64,000 nucleotides of DNA, from the NCBI GenBank assembly GCA_008828725.1, contig MEHQ01000486.1, positions 34,065-98,064 of the forward strand. The letters are read 5' to 3'. The stretch is from Saccharina japonica (Eukaryota; Sar; Phaeophyceae; Laminariales; Laminariaceae). The position numbers and the translations under genes were made by a program. Positions within the stretch are counted from its first letter, which is position 1, and every line of letters begins with the position of its first letter. Below the pieces are notes generated by a model. It made no database searches and was not told where the DNA came from. It saw only the letters and a program-made list of their open reading frames with translations. Of the stretch, positions 1 through 10,987 are shown one piece after another.

Positions 1-103
1 AATCTATTTGTACGTACTTCGTGCATCGTGGCTTGAAGAAACGGTTTTAATAACGACTTTACGCGTTTAAATAGCGAAGAGCCGGCTCGAGACTAACTTT
101 AGT
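1..103 (+). repeat. Arm of a 103 bp inverted repeat (partner 8862-8964)
   Basis: The first 103 bases match the reverse complement of 8862-8964 with only a few differences. Both share the stretch reading GACTTTACGCG and GAGCCGGCTCGAGACTAAC. The match stops exactly where the 1.66 kb direct repeat begins. The outer side is cut by the window edge, so it is not clear whether this is a terminal inverted repeat of a ~9 kb element or two inverted copies of a short repeat. Confidence 0.8.
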
Positions 104-1780
104 TGTGATGGCGACGGAACAGCAGGTCTTATAACGTTTCTTCATGCTTTACAGCGTGGAAGTAGCGCGGAGCTAGCTTCGCGTGTGATGAGCAGAAATA
201 GTTTCGTGACTTGTTTCGCGCTTACAGCTTCAAAGTACCATAGTATCGAAAACAAAGCTTTGCGTGTGAAAGTTACTAAAAATAGTCGGTGGCATATTTT
301 TTGCAAGTCCAGCGTGAAAACATGTTGAATGTACGAGTACAAGTTTCGCGTGAGAAGCGTGAACCCGGACTCATTACTCGTACGTGCTACCCGCATAAAA
401 GCGTGACAGCAGTCTCCTTACCTGCCTCGCGCGTAGAAGCGTGAAAGAAGTACTCCTTGTAGTAACCCTGTTGAACGAAGTTGATGAAAATCGATCATGA
501 GAGTCGATGTCGATGCTGTCGGGTAGATGATAATCTTCTGGTTTTTGGAGCGAAAACCGTATTCCTCCGCAGTGGAAAACTTGAAATTTCTTCGAATGTA
601 GAACGTGACGCGCTCGCCGGGAGACGTCGTTCCGTGATGCCAGTCGGTGCGTAGACCAAAGTCGAGGCTCATAACCTGAAAGAATGACGCGTGTGTCGAG
701 GCTCTGTCTCTACGGAGAGAGATGGCAGAGGTGGCACCGAAGTGTCTGTGAAGATCACTTGTGTAGAAGAAGAAAAGTCAGGGTTTGAATAGGCGCTTAT
801 GTGGCCATAATGGAAAGAAGATTGACCTCAGGGAGATCAATGGAAAGGGAAGAAGAGAAGAAGAGGAGAGAGAAGAGAGGAGTGGAGTAGAGTAAAGAGG
901 AGTAGAGTGATCGAGGTGGGCGGTGCCTGCACCTGATCATCCCGGTACAATGCCCATGCTACGGGCAGTTACATTCTACCGTAGTTGGTACTGTTCCGTG
1001 TAATGTTCTCTACAATGTTATAGAAACATTATAGCAACGTTCTCAGCATCGTTCCTGATGAAGATGCTTGGAAAAAACAATGTGGCGCACTACGAGTAAG
1101 ACAAACTCGTAATCTATCCGCATATTGTAATTCCCCGAATATCTAGACTAAGATACTCGTATACTCGTATCAGTGCTTAGTGACTGCACATCACAATAGA
1201 TACGTATGGATCTCAACGTCTATATGCTAACACTGTTGTGCACTGTGTAATGATTTAGAATGATGTAGGCCGTATATAGGGCGTAGGGTGTTGTACGGCG
1301 TAGACTGTTGTAGGCCGTAGTATGTCCTTTCAGTTGGAATTTGTGTGGAAAAACTTCTGCTGTGGGCGGTGCGGGGAGCGCCCTTGGCGGTCTCGGCCCC
1401 GGATTTCAACGAGGGAGGGTGTGCTGGGGTGCGCAAGGGGCGAAACCGGCCGTCGGGTGGCGCGGCGGCCCGCGCTCGCCCGGGAACGACGGGCGCCCGA
1501 ACCCCCCTGCGGCTGCTGTGTACTTTCATTGTTTTGGGGGGGGGGTGGGGCAGTTGGTTGTACCACACAACATGTGACTGTAGCATACACAACCATGTAC
1601 CACATATAAACGCTGTGTATACCATAAAGCACTGTGTACCGTACTGCTGTACACAATACCCACTCCGTACCATCGACCGCGCGCCCGCCGCCGCTCGGTC
1701 GACCGTGGCGGCCTTGCGCCGCCCTCGTCGATCGCCCGCCGCCGCCGCTAGCTCGGCCGCTCGCTCGTCGTCGCCCTTGT
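103..1780 (+). repeat. 1.68 kb dispersed repeat, copy A
   Basis: This block is nearly identical to 10988-12648 in the same orientation, starting TTGTGATGGCGACGG and ending in a GC-rich tail CCGTCGCCCTTGT or close to it. Differences are mostly short indels and single substitutions. The last ~450 bases are very GC-rich, and parts recur near 51.7-52.0 kb, 57.87-58.07 kb (inverted) and 59.2-59.4 kb (inverted). No reading frame survives comparison of the copies, because indels shift every frame. It is a non-autonomous mobile repeat of unknown class. Confidence 0.85.
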
Positions 1781-2174
1781 TTGAAGTATGTTTAAGCTGC
1801 AGCACCACATAAAAACATGGAATACTACAGTACAGTAATGATTCTTCCCTCGGGGAAAATATGTATTTATTTGTTCGTATGTGTGTCCTTAGGCAATCAG
1901 ATATTTGAGCCACACTATACTACTGGAAATACTTGCTGTCGACACGGCCTGAGTGGCACTATATGCTCGCACAGCAGCAGTGTGTAGCAGTATCAACATG
2001 ATAATGCTCATACTCACTCTTACACACGCGTACATACGTGTACTCTCCTTCTACATGCATACACTCGAACCAACTTGTATGTATGCGCTTGCTCTGTGTC
2101 TGCCGGGTGTGCGGCTTCATTCAGAAGGTTCACTCCATCGTTTTAACCACATCCAATCCGCATTTTTTTCACAC
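1781..2174. other. No gene seen
   Basis: Ordinary AT-moderate sequence between the 1.68 kb repeat and the MITE. No ORF, RNA gene or repeat could be supported. Confidence 0.5.
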
Positions 2175-2177
2175 TTA

Positions 2178-3005
2178 GGCCATCTCTTACGGATGGGTTC
2201 TGAAAACTAAAAATGAACGTTTTCAGTTTTCAAAACCGATTGGCTCTCTTACGGGGTTGAAAGTGGGCCCATCTCCGATCAAGTTTTCCCATTATCACTT
2301 TCAAGTCGGCCTCCACTCGGAAATGGTGCCCCATTTCCGATCGAGATCACGATTGAAACTGGCGATTGGATTTGGAATCTATGGGTTTCCACACATCGTT
2401 GGAGGCAACACGCGTACAAATGAACCGCAAACAGCACCAGTTGAGTGCGAGCCGCGTCTGTTGCCAAGCAAGCAACAACACAGGTGTACTGCTGCTGCTG
2501 TTTGCTGTGCCACGCTCCCCACCCGCGCGTGCCTCAGATATCACCACAATGCGATGGGGTCGGATTGTTATGGTGTCGGCCACGAGAGCCTTTCAACTGC
2601 CCTTGCAGCTGCGACCTATAGGCTGCGACTAACGAGGAACACAGACAGGGAGGAGAAAAGTACGACACCCCTCCGTCGTGTTTTCCGTTGTCCCGGTCAC
2701 CGCCGGGTACAATGCTTTTGCGCTGCGTGCTCCGGTGCGACGAACACCTCGATCACCCGTAGTCCAGGGCGGTAGCGAAATAGTTCGGAGGCGCTTTCGC
2801 GTACGAGTATATACGAGTACTCGTACGAGTAGTACCGTACTGCTGCTGCTGTACACTTTTCGTCACAACTTGCTGCCCAGAAATCATTTTCAATTCTTGG
2901 GTCATGATAAGATACCGGTAGCCAACTGAAAAATTCTCAATTGGTTTTGACGCTTAAAAAAAACGTTCATTTTCAGTTTTCAGAACCCATCCGTAAGAGA
3001 TGGTC
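2178..3005. mobile_element. Harbinger-like MITE, 828 bp, TTA target duplication
   Basis: Terminal inverted repeats of about 44 bp begin GGCCATCTCTTACGG on the left and end with the near-complement CCGTAAGAGATGGTC on the right. TTA flanks both ends (2175-2177 and 3006-3008). A TTA duplication and GG-starting termini are typical of the PIF/Harbinger superfamily. The interior has no transposase frame, so the element is non-autonomous. Superfamily assignment rests on the target duplication and termini only. Confidence 0.75.
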
Positions 3006-3008
3006 TTA

Positions 3009-3660
3009 AAACAGGTCTTTTAAGCCCGGCTTCGAACGTTCTTTACAAAAATTATTGAAAAATAACATCTTCAAGCTGCATACATCCGTTGTTATTCATA
3101 AAAATCCCGTTCAACCCAGTTGGGTGGAATTTTTTTTGGGACACCAGATTTCTGTTATATAGATAACGTGTACTCCTGTACTCGTAGTGCACCAAGAACC
3201 CGTATCCCACGACCGACATGAGGAATGACGGTTCGACGGTTGCGCTTCGCGCTCTCGTTCACGTTCGCTTCGCGCACACGGACTCCGGCGGCTCCTAGCA
3301 GTTGGTCTCCCCGTTTGCTCAAATACCTGCACGTAAAACAAGTCGACCTGTCTTGGTATTTTATTTTGACACAACGAAGAATACCGAGCGTCGACTGACT
3401 GCCCCGCTGCTGCTGCTGTGCTGTAAAGTCTACGAGTACGGAGGCGCGCGACGAGTGCGCTTCCTTCGTCTTTAGGCCCGAGGCCGCGCCAACCGGCTGT
3501 AGTTTGGCGACGGCGAGACGCACCGATCGCCGGCTGCGCGTCGGGCGCGAAGCAACGTCGCTGTGTCACCATCCAACTCATCGATCGTGCTGCTGCTGCT
3601 GCTTGCTTGCTGCGTGGATAACATCTTGAGTTAAGAGACCATGCCATTTTTCAGTTTGAA
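3009..3660. other. Non-coding stretch containing a 120 bp dispersed repeat
   Basis: About 3178-3299 matches 57482-57613 in direct orientation. Both contain the phrase GCACCAAGAAC followed by CGCTTCGCGCTCTCG and CTCCGGCGGCTCCT. The rest carries CTGCTGCTG runs and nothing gene-like. Frames open on the minus strand here are compositional and lack any recognisable domain. Confidence 0.55.
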
Positions 3661-3754
3661 ACGCTGATGACCCAAGTCGTTAGATTCTCTGGCCGTTTCC
3701 TATGCGGATCGATTTCGATCTCAAAAACTAAAGCGCCGTCCTATGCAGTCCGAT

Positions 3755-4045
3755 TGTGCAGTATACTCCGAGTATCGAGTACATTTCGTACTCCGAGTAC
3801 CTACGAGTATCAGAGTACTGGCGGCCTGAATACTCGGAGTACTTGGAGTATGAGCAGTACTGAAGCCCCAAATACTCGGGAGTACAAGGAGTACCCGCAG
3901 TATCGGACCCCGAATACTCCGAGTACAAGAAGTATCGAGATCGTCGTGTCATACCCGAAATACTACGAGTACGAGCAGTATCCCGGAGTATCGAACCCCG
4001 AAATACTCTCGAGTACACGAAGTACCTGAAGTATTTTATCTCCAA
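3755..4045. repeat. GTACTCSGAGTA-type minisatellite
   Basis: Irregular short repeats built on TACTCCGAGTA, TACTCGGAGTA and GAGTAC, spaced roughly 15-30 bases. Frames on both strands translate to Tyr/Glu/Ser-rich repeats, a by-product of the repeat and not a gene. Confidence 0.7.
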
Positions 4046-4162
4046 TACTCCTTACTTATATCCAAGGTACTCGGAGCATCTGTGCAACATTGAAGACAAC
4101 GAGGAACTACCCCGGCCCGCGGGAAAAACGCCGGACTAAGATCTTGCATTTTTGTTCAGGGA

Positions 4163-4606
4163 CTGACTGTGACACAAAGATGTCGGGAAACATGTCAATG
4201 TCAAGCTGTCTGTCTGTAAGGCCGTCTGTCAAGGACAAATCCAGCTGTCTAGACATATGTCCCCAATCCCCCTGGCAGAAAAAGCCTCCTAATATCTGTG
4301 GAAACCCCTTTTTTTATATTTTTGTGCAGGCTATTTTACTCGTTTGATAAAGCTAATTTCAAATCATGGATATTCTGCAAGTTCAATTTCAATATTTTTC
4401 TGTAGATCGGACTCTGAAAAGTAGCAAAATGCCGAAAAAAAACAAAATACTAGGGGAAAATATCAATTTATACATTATTGTCAGGCGTTTTTCACAAAGC
4501 GGGATTTCGAGTGTTTTTTGCAGGCCTGCAAGGTTTGCCTTGACGCTGTCTGTCAAGGGGTGAAAGTGCTGTCTCCCGACATCTTTGCCCTCGTAGACAG
4601 CCGTTC
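4163..4606. repeat. Short element bounded by imperfect inverted repeats
   Basis: CAAAGATGTCGGGAAACATG near 4176 is mirrored by the complement of CTCCCGACATCTTTG near 4587. Both are accompanied by CTGTCTGTCAAG-type subterminal motifs. The arms are about 45-60 bp with several mismatches. It looks like an old MITE, and no clear target duplication was found. Confidence 0.45.
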
Positions 4607-4857
4607 TGTGCTTCGTGCGTAAACTCACAGTTGAGACAAGCGAATTGGTTGATATAAGGCCATTATCTTACCCCAGTCTAGTGAGATTGCAAAAAGAGGC
4701 GGGTGACCCGGTTCCATTGGCATACTTACAGCAGATCTCGCCGGTTGAAAGCAAAAGACGATAACTCATCAAATGCAAAAATCCCGAAACAGGAAATGCA
4801 CGGCGAGGAGATAACTCAACACCTGACCCAGGTTCCCCCCGTCTTGGTTATTAAGTT

Positions 4858-5360
4858 GGGTTGGGTCGGTTGGCAACGACGCTGTAAAACACGCCACTCG
4901 CTGCGTGAGCTAGACAACCAGGGTGCCGTTTGTTTTTGTTCTTGTTTTTTGGCGGTCACCAAATCTGGCGGTCGAGTAGATCATTTGTGCGGGGTGGAGA
5001 ACCTTTGCTCCGCACAAGGGGAATGGTCGTACCACGTAGTGTTAATATGGTAAGGCGTCCGCGAGGCAGTTACATAGTAAAACCCATTGCTGTCTCCGCG
5101 AAGTGGCCACACCAGAAATTAAATTAACTCATTGAAGCTGTCGTCCATATGCAAGTCCGCCTCAGAGGTGGTTCTTAGCAGGATGCAGCTCACCCTCCAT
5201 GCGACTCGCCCAATACCTCACGGCGCTTCGCGCTTGGTGCAAGCAATGTCTGCCTGGTTGGTGAAAACCCAACGTGCTCCGTCCCGGCATTGTAGGGATG
5301 CGAGGGTCTATGGTCATATGACTACAGCCGTGCACGACATGAGTACCCCCCCCCCCCGAC
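4858..5360 (+). repeat. ~500 bp dispersed repeat, copy 1
   Basis: Matches 54008-54505 in inverted orientation at high identity over the full length, and 25125-25268 over its 3' third. All copies end at a poly-C/poly-G run. An 84-codon frame is open in two copies, but nearly all substitutions between them change the amino acid, so it does not look protein-coding. Class unknown. Confidence 0.8.
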
Positions 5361-6010
5361 TCGTGAGCTGGTACCGGGTCGAAAATATTTTTTTAACAAC
5401 ATTGTTTTTTTCTGTGTATCCAGCGTGTATCGGTGTACTGTATCAAATTGTGATTTGTGTGACAGAGTACCGGAAGGCGCAAACCTCACATCGTAGTCAA
5501 ATAGCGTAGACATGGCACCACACATACATCCCTCGTGCGACTAGATTGTACCTTGAATGCTTGTTCGCTTTGCCACGATGTAATATATGTGAGTGTCGGA
5601 CACTGTTCGCAGATGTCGCCTGACAGTGACGTACACGACTGTGTGTACAAAGGTAGTGGGACTTGTGTGGGAAGGCAAGCTGCCAATGACACCACAGGCA
5701 GGGTCAGCAGTTGGTTTCCTGATGTTATTATCGTTGCAAGGGTATACACAGGTGTCGAAGATACCACCTGGGGTCTATCATCTAAAGGTCTGCATTGATC
5801 CGACCAAGCTTGTCGACCGAATACAATGTGCCGAAGCAAGAAAAGAATCGCACTCAGACATTACATGCCAAGCCTGCTGATCCCACGACTCTTTAGGGCC
5901 TTCTGATCCACCTTCGAGCGAACTCGTAGCTCCTTTGTTCTCGCTCACTCTGCTGCAGTCGCTGTCACTACGCAGTTGCGGCCTACTCCGTATATTGGTC
6001 GCAGCGCGCC
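5361..6010. other. No gene seen
   Basis: Mixed-composition sequence without a supported ORF, RNA gene or repeat. Open frames on both strands here are short and lack coding character. Confidence 0.5.
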
Positions 6011-6156
6011 CAGTAGTATTGTAGATACTATGAAAGGCCTTGCTATCATGCAGGGGACGGCTCGTCTACCGTCCCCTGTTTCAATAGAGGGAGGGGACGG
6101 TGATCCGGTAGTATTGTAGACTATGGAAGGCCTTGTATATCAAGCAGGGGGGGGGG
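6011..6156. repeat. Two-copy 98 bp direct repeat with a 10-bp perfect hairpin
   Basis: GTAGTATTGTAGA...CTATG(A/G)AAGGCCTTG...CAGGGG occurs at 6011 and again at about 6109. Between them CAGGGGACGG pairs perfectly with CCGTCCCCTG around an 8-base loop (6051-6078). Confidence 0.65.
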
Positions 6157-6777
6157 ACTGTATCTATCTATCTACTGTTACCTGTCTATCTATCTATCAT
6201 TATGCATCTATTCTGTCTATCCTATATACGAAGTATCTATCTATCTACGATCATTNATTCACGTGCACCGTCTATCATGTCTATTGCTGTCACCTCTATC
6301 CATCTGTTCTTTGTGCTATGTTTTTTTTTTTGTGTTTTTTTCTTTTTTTGTCCATCCTATTATTATCTTCGCTCCTTCTTTCTCTCTCCTCCCTCACGGC
6401 GTAGACTCAGATCCGGTGTCACAAAGTAGGCTGTTTCTCCCTCCTCCCCCACTTCGGTTCTTGCCTTGCATTTTTATCGCGAGAAGCGTTCAGCCCTTCT
6501 CTTCCCTCGTCGACTTGCGTCGGATTCGGTTTTCTCTGTCCGGTGAACGCTTCAAGCTCGATCAGATACGTGGTTCAATGATTCATCTATCTATCTATCT
6601 ATCTATCCATATCTATCATATCTATCTATCTATCTATACTATCTTATCTACTATATCTTCTATCTATCTATCTATATACTATCTATCTATCTATCTATCT
6701 ATCAAGCATAATATATATCTATCTGTCTATTTGTATATCCACTCATATCTATCCATGCTATCTATCTATCTACAGTA
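6157..6777. repeat. Interrupted (CTAT)n microsatellite
   Basis: CTAT/ATCT tracts occupy 6157-6250 and 6580-6777, separated by a T-rich segment. One undetermined base lies at 6256. Translated frames here (Ser/Ile/Tyr/Leu) are repeat artefacts. Confidence 0.9.
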
Positions 6778-6850
6778 GGGGGGCCTATATAAGGCGGTCT
6801 GAATAAGGCGGTCAGTTCGAGATAAGGCAGTCAAAATCGGCTGACACGAC
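6774..6850. repeat. Possible pogo-like transposon terminus
   Basis: TA precedes CAGTAGGGGGGCCTATATAAGGCGG, followed by AAGGCGGTC and AAGGCAGTC repeats. A TA-CAG start with short direct AAGGC repeats resembles pogo/Tigger-type ends. A similar end lies at 10402. No matching right end was located with confidence. Confidence 0.35.
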
Positions 6851-8282
6851 AGAAGATGCGAATAGGGCGGCTACCGCACCTATATAGCAACGTACCCTAG
6901 TATAAGGCGACGCCCCTCCAGCGCCCCCTTATTCAGGGCGGCTACCGCCCTATCCACGGCCCGATTTCGCCTCCACACTCAGTATAAAACATCGCCTCTG
7001 GTGCTGCGTTTGAGCGAGGTACAGTACAGGTACATCTAGATAAGCAAACATAAAAATCTGGTCCAGCTAGATTTCTGAGCCGAGTGGGGGTGCTTTCCAC
7101 ACTATTTCAATATAACGACTCCTCATTATTATATTGGTTCCCTAAATCTCAGCCTGGCTTCTTTGCCTGTTTCTTACTTTTAATAAGTGGACCTGTACTG
7201 TAGTATAGGCTGTATACACCCCTATGATGTGTTGTTGCTGCTGCGAGATCACATAACAGCCGATTATCCTAATTGAGAATTGCCTTTCCGATGAGAATGA
7301 AAATCGATTTTAGTACTTTGTATTGTTTAAGAGTTGTATTTCGCTCACGATCAAAATTTGACCTAGAAAATATGTTCCTCGATTGTAGGTATCGATCCAC
7401 GAAAAAACAAAATGAAATCATACCTTGACAGGCTCGTAAAATCGAGGATTTAAGGGATTTCCATTTATGAGCGAGGTACCTCAGCCCATAAATCCAGATT
7501 TTCTGGGATCTTCGATATCTCGAGACTGCCGATGCCGATTTCGTTTTTTTTTTGTCATCGACGGGTGTCACACTGATAATGAGTGCTTAGCACAGGGGCT
7601 AAAAAAAAAAAAAAAAACGACACCACACCGTAGGAAGGTCAGAATGAAAAACAAACCGGATCGCTGTGATCACAGGACGAAATGAGCGAAACCTTTTTTT
7701 TCCCGTTTTTTGTTCCCTTTTTTACTTGGTTTTAGAGACCCCCTATTTTGTTTTCGCTGGTGGGCGGGGGGGTGGGGGCGGGGGGGGTAATTAAAAAAAA
7801 ACTTGACTCTATTGTTTTCTGGGATCACAACGGTCCGGTTTCTTCCCTCCAATATAGGGGGGGGGGGTGGGGTATCTGGGATTCAGATCCGCGCTATACA
7901 CTGCGGGTGTAAGTGAAAAAGGACTGTTGAGCGAAGTGCATCTCTTCGACAACTTCAGAAAACCGAATTTTCGATTTCATTCTCATTCAGAAAGTTCAAT
8001 TCATCAATGGGAAAATTCGGGCTGTCACATGTACTATGTGTGTGATGTATCTAGGCAAAGCGAAGAGTCCCATCCGTACAACAGTACGGCGGTGTGTGTC
8101 TTCAGTGCGTGGTGCGTGTCTTCAGCGGGCTCTGTCGCCCGCAGCTCAATCAATACTATACTTCTCAACACGAGGGCGCACGAAATTGTATTTTTCGATA
8201 CCACACTCACAATTATTCAACTTCGAGCTCCAGACAGGGGACGGGGAGTACCTGGCACCGCCTCCCCCCGCCCCCGCTCTAC
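6851..8282. other. No gene seen; homopolymer-rich
   Basis: Contains GGCGGCTACCGCCCTAT palindromes near 6935, a 17-A run near 7600 and G runs near 7770 and 7860. No frame with coding character, RNA gene or further repeat could be supported. Confidence 0.5.
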
Positions 8283-8487
8283 GCCTGAACAAAAAATATT
8301 TAAAACTTCAGCCAGGGCACGATTAAGAGCCACCCCCCTCCTTGATACAAAGCCTTCTCAACCCTGAACAATATATATTCAAAACTGGAATCAGGGGACA
8401 GTTAAGAGCCCCCCCCCCTTCAGACAAGGTGTTCCATACCACTACAAAATACGATGATGATGGATGATGATGATGATGATGATGATG
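8283..8487. repeat. Two-copy 79 bp repeat plus (GAT)n microsatellite
   Basis: CCTGAACAA...ATAT..AAAAC...GGG.AC.GTTAAGAGCC occurs at about 8283 and about 8362. A (GAT)n tract runs from about 8452 to 8487. Confidence 0.6.
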
Positions 8488-8861
8488 TGCGGAGAGATCA
8501 CCGCTGTGTGGGTAGTTGCGGTGACTCCAACAACAGCAGTGAAGAGCAGCTGGTATAGATAAAAAACTACAAGTCGGAGTATATCTCTTTGAATGCGCAA
8601 CGGCAATCCATTGGGGACGCCAACTAACTGCTGACCAGGCCTACAGTATTGTCATTGACTCGTACGCTGCCTACATGCTTCTGTATAAGCTTGTCCTACT
8701 TTAGTACGCCACCGTCGGAGAAATCGCGAAAAGCACCCCGGACACTCCCGACTCTCCGGACACTCCAGCTCGGACACTCACATAATACAATATCATGATG
8801 GAAAGCCAGTGTAGGCCGAAGAACGGTAAAAGTATGCGATACTGAATTACGGGTGCATATC
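8488..8861. other. No gene seen
   Basis: No ORF with coding character, RNA gene or repeat could be supported. Confidence 0.5.
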
Positions 8862-8964
8862 ACTAAAGTTAGTCTCGAGCCGGCTCTTCGCTATTTAGAC
8901 GCGTAAAGTCGTTATTAAAACCGTTTCTTCAAGCTCCTACGCATGAAGTACGTACAAATAGATT
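8862..8964 (-). repeat. Arm of a 103 bp inverted repeat (partner 1-103)
   Basis: Reverse complement of 1-103 with a few substitutions. If the two arms belong together they enclose an ~8.8 kb segment that includes copy A of the 1.68 kb repeat and the Harbinger-like MITE. Confidence 0.8.
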
Positions 8965-10400
8965 CATCCTTGCGCAAGCATTGCCAAGTAGACCTACACG
9001 TGCTGAATCAAACAGCCAGGTCGTTGACGAATCTGCTACCCAGCGTAGCATCGGGGGCATTACCTCCTACTATCCTTATCCAGCATCGGCTTTTACCCGC
9101 TTTTAGGCGAAAGCACGAATTCAGATTCGAAGGGAAAAAGTATCCTCACCATTCCATATGGGAGAAGGCCAACCAGCGTTGCATCACGCAGCCAGGCCGT
9201 TGATACAATCGGCTATTCAGCCTGCCACGGGAGAGAACTCCTGTCGGTTTATCTGCTACTATCAGCTTCTACGTCTACTTCGACTACTGCTTTATGAGCA
9301 TCACTCCAACATCATACGAGGGACTTCAAGTTCTTCATCTGCCACCTGCGATAGCTGCTGAGCTTCGCCATCATCATCATTGTTGATTACAGAAGGTATC
9401 CTCATCGCTTAATCTTCGCAACTTCTTCAGTTTATATCACCAGGATCTACATCTACTTCGACTTCTGCTGCAAGGGCTGCAACATCACTCTTCGAGAAGG
9501 TATCTGCACCTACGACTAGTACACCAACACAAACAGCAGTCCTACGACTTCTACAGCATTTTCAGGTCATCTGCAGCAATTCATTCAAAATTTGCTTTTC
9601 AAGTTCTTCTTTAAGAATCGGAGGAGACAAGACGGCCGCCCGAGATCTCACCAGGAGTAAGCTTCAGGGCATCACCACGAAAGCGTTCAACAAGCAGCTG
9701 GCTATCACCATCTCCAGCGTGTTTGGGACCAGCTACGTCTTCGGCGACATCTAAGCCGAAACGTGAACACCATTCTGGGGGGATTTGCTGATGCATCGCA
9801 AACAAGGAGTTCCACACTTTCTTGTTGCATGCTTGCTACCGATCTGGGGATTTGTTTTTATATTGTACCGCAACAAGCGGCGCAACCCAATCGCGACAAC
9901 AACAGGCACTCGACACATCGAGCAACACAGCGCAGCCCATCACTACGGACTGACTACGGGGACAGGTCTTCACCACCTCGTAAGCTCTTCATCGCCATCA
10001 ACATCATCTCACAGCCATCTTCTATCTACTCGTACATCTCGGTCTGCTATGCTTCGACTAGTTCTTCACAACAAGACAGNGTATTGCAATATAGCAGCCC
10101 AACGTGCCTCCAAAAGTTGGTGGAGAGAGCCGAAGGTCTGGAACGTCCCGGCGGCGCAAGGTTGCCCATGTCGGACAGATGAGCTAGACTTTTCAAGACA
10201 GATGTATTCCCGATCTTGTACTGGTATGATTTAGTTCATGTTGCCAGGTAGGACCCGTCTAATCCCCATGACTCTACTGTAGCACACGCTTCCTGGGTTG
10301 GATCTGTAGTATTATTAACAGTAGGCAGATTCAATGTGTGCTTCGTACGCAGATTTTGCACAACCTCGCGCAACGGTGCGCGAGGAACTGGATTATCTAC
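8965..10400. other. No gene seen
   Basis: Moderate GC with many CATC/TTC tracts. One undetermined base lies at 10080. Several short frames are open, but none shows a domain, codon periodicity or splice context that I can defend. Confidence 0.45.
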
Positions 10401-10401
10401 T

Positions 10402-10552
10402 GTAGATACAGCAGGGAGGCCTAAACAAGGCAGTGTAGTGCACCGAGATTTTGACCGCTCTATGTCGAGAGACCGCCTTATTGGAATTAGGGCGGTTGAC
10501 CACCCTATGGGGCTTTTGGTTATATCCCAACAAGGCAGTAAAGGCCCTGCTG
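10402..10552. mobile_element. Small MITE with CAGCAGGG termini
   Basis: Left end CAGCAGGGAGGCCTAAACAAGG and right end CAAGGCAGTAAAGGCCCTGCTG are imperfect inverted repeats. GACCGC and GCGGTTGACC motifs lie inside. The terminus resembles 6774 (TA-CAGTAGGGGGGCC). The right flank is AG, not TA, so a TA duplication is not preserved or the boundary is wrong. Confidence 0.45.
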
Positions 10553-10987
10553 AGGACATACAGCGTTATTAAGGTACAGCACAGAGTGCTCCTGACCCAA
10601 AATATGACAAAGACGACCCAGAGGGCCTCACGAAGAGGGATATCATATGTGTGCTCGGAGAAGGAAGGTACAGCGTTGCAGCAGTACCAGTGCTGAACCC
10701 AGGGAACTTGTGTGATGTCAAACACACACGAAAGCACAGCAGAGTAGACCGGCGCGCACGCACACTTTGCATGTTGAGCAGGGGCGTGCGAGGATTTGGA
10801 GTCCACACACCTCACGCCTCCCCCCCACCCAAAACCTTGTTTTTTTGGTCTTTTGTCACAGTGCCAAGGAGGCTTGTTTCCCGTATATATAACATACCTG
10901 GTGGTGCGGGTTGGTGTTCTGTTAGCTACTTTGTTGGGTGCTGTACTCGTCCTGTAGTAAGCGGGCATGCATGCATGCGTGCATTCC
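10553..10987. other. No gene seen
   Basis: No supported coding or RNA feature. A (GCAT)n-like stretch precedes the start of repeat copy B. Confidence 0.5.

Noticed and set aside
1048-1078. Hammerhead-like core CTGATGA...GGAAA
   Set aside because: The bases between do not form the required stem, and the second repeat copy lacks GAAA.
1227-1913. 228-codon ORF and overlapping ORFs in the GC-rich end of repeat copy A
   Set aside because: Copy B has indels that break these frames, so they are not maintained as protein.
5132-5509. Conserved 84-codon ORF in the ~500 bp repeat
   Set aside because: Between copies nearly every substitution changes the amino acid, and the third copy is broken. There is no sign of purifying selection.
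6123-6778. ORFs rich in Ser, Ile, Tyr and Leu
   Set aside because: They are read through the CTAT microsatellite.
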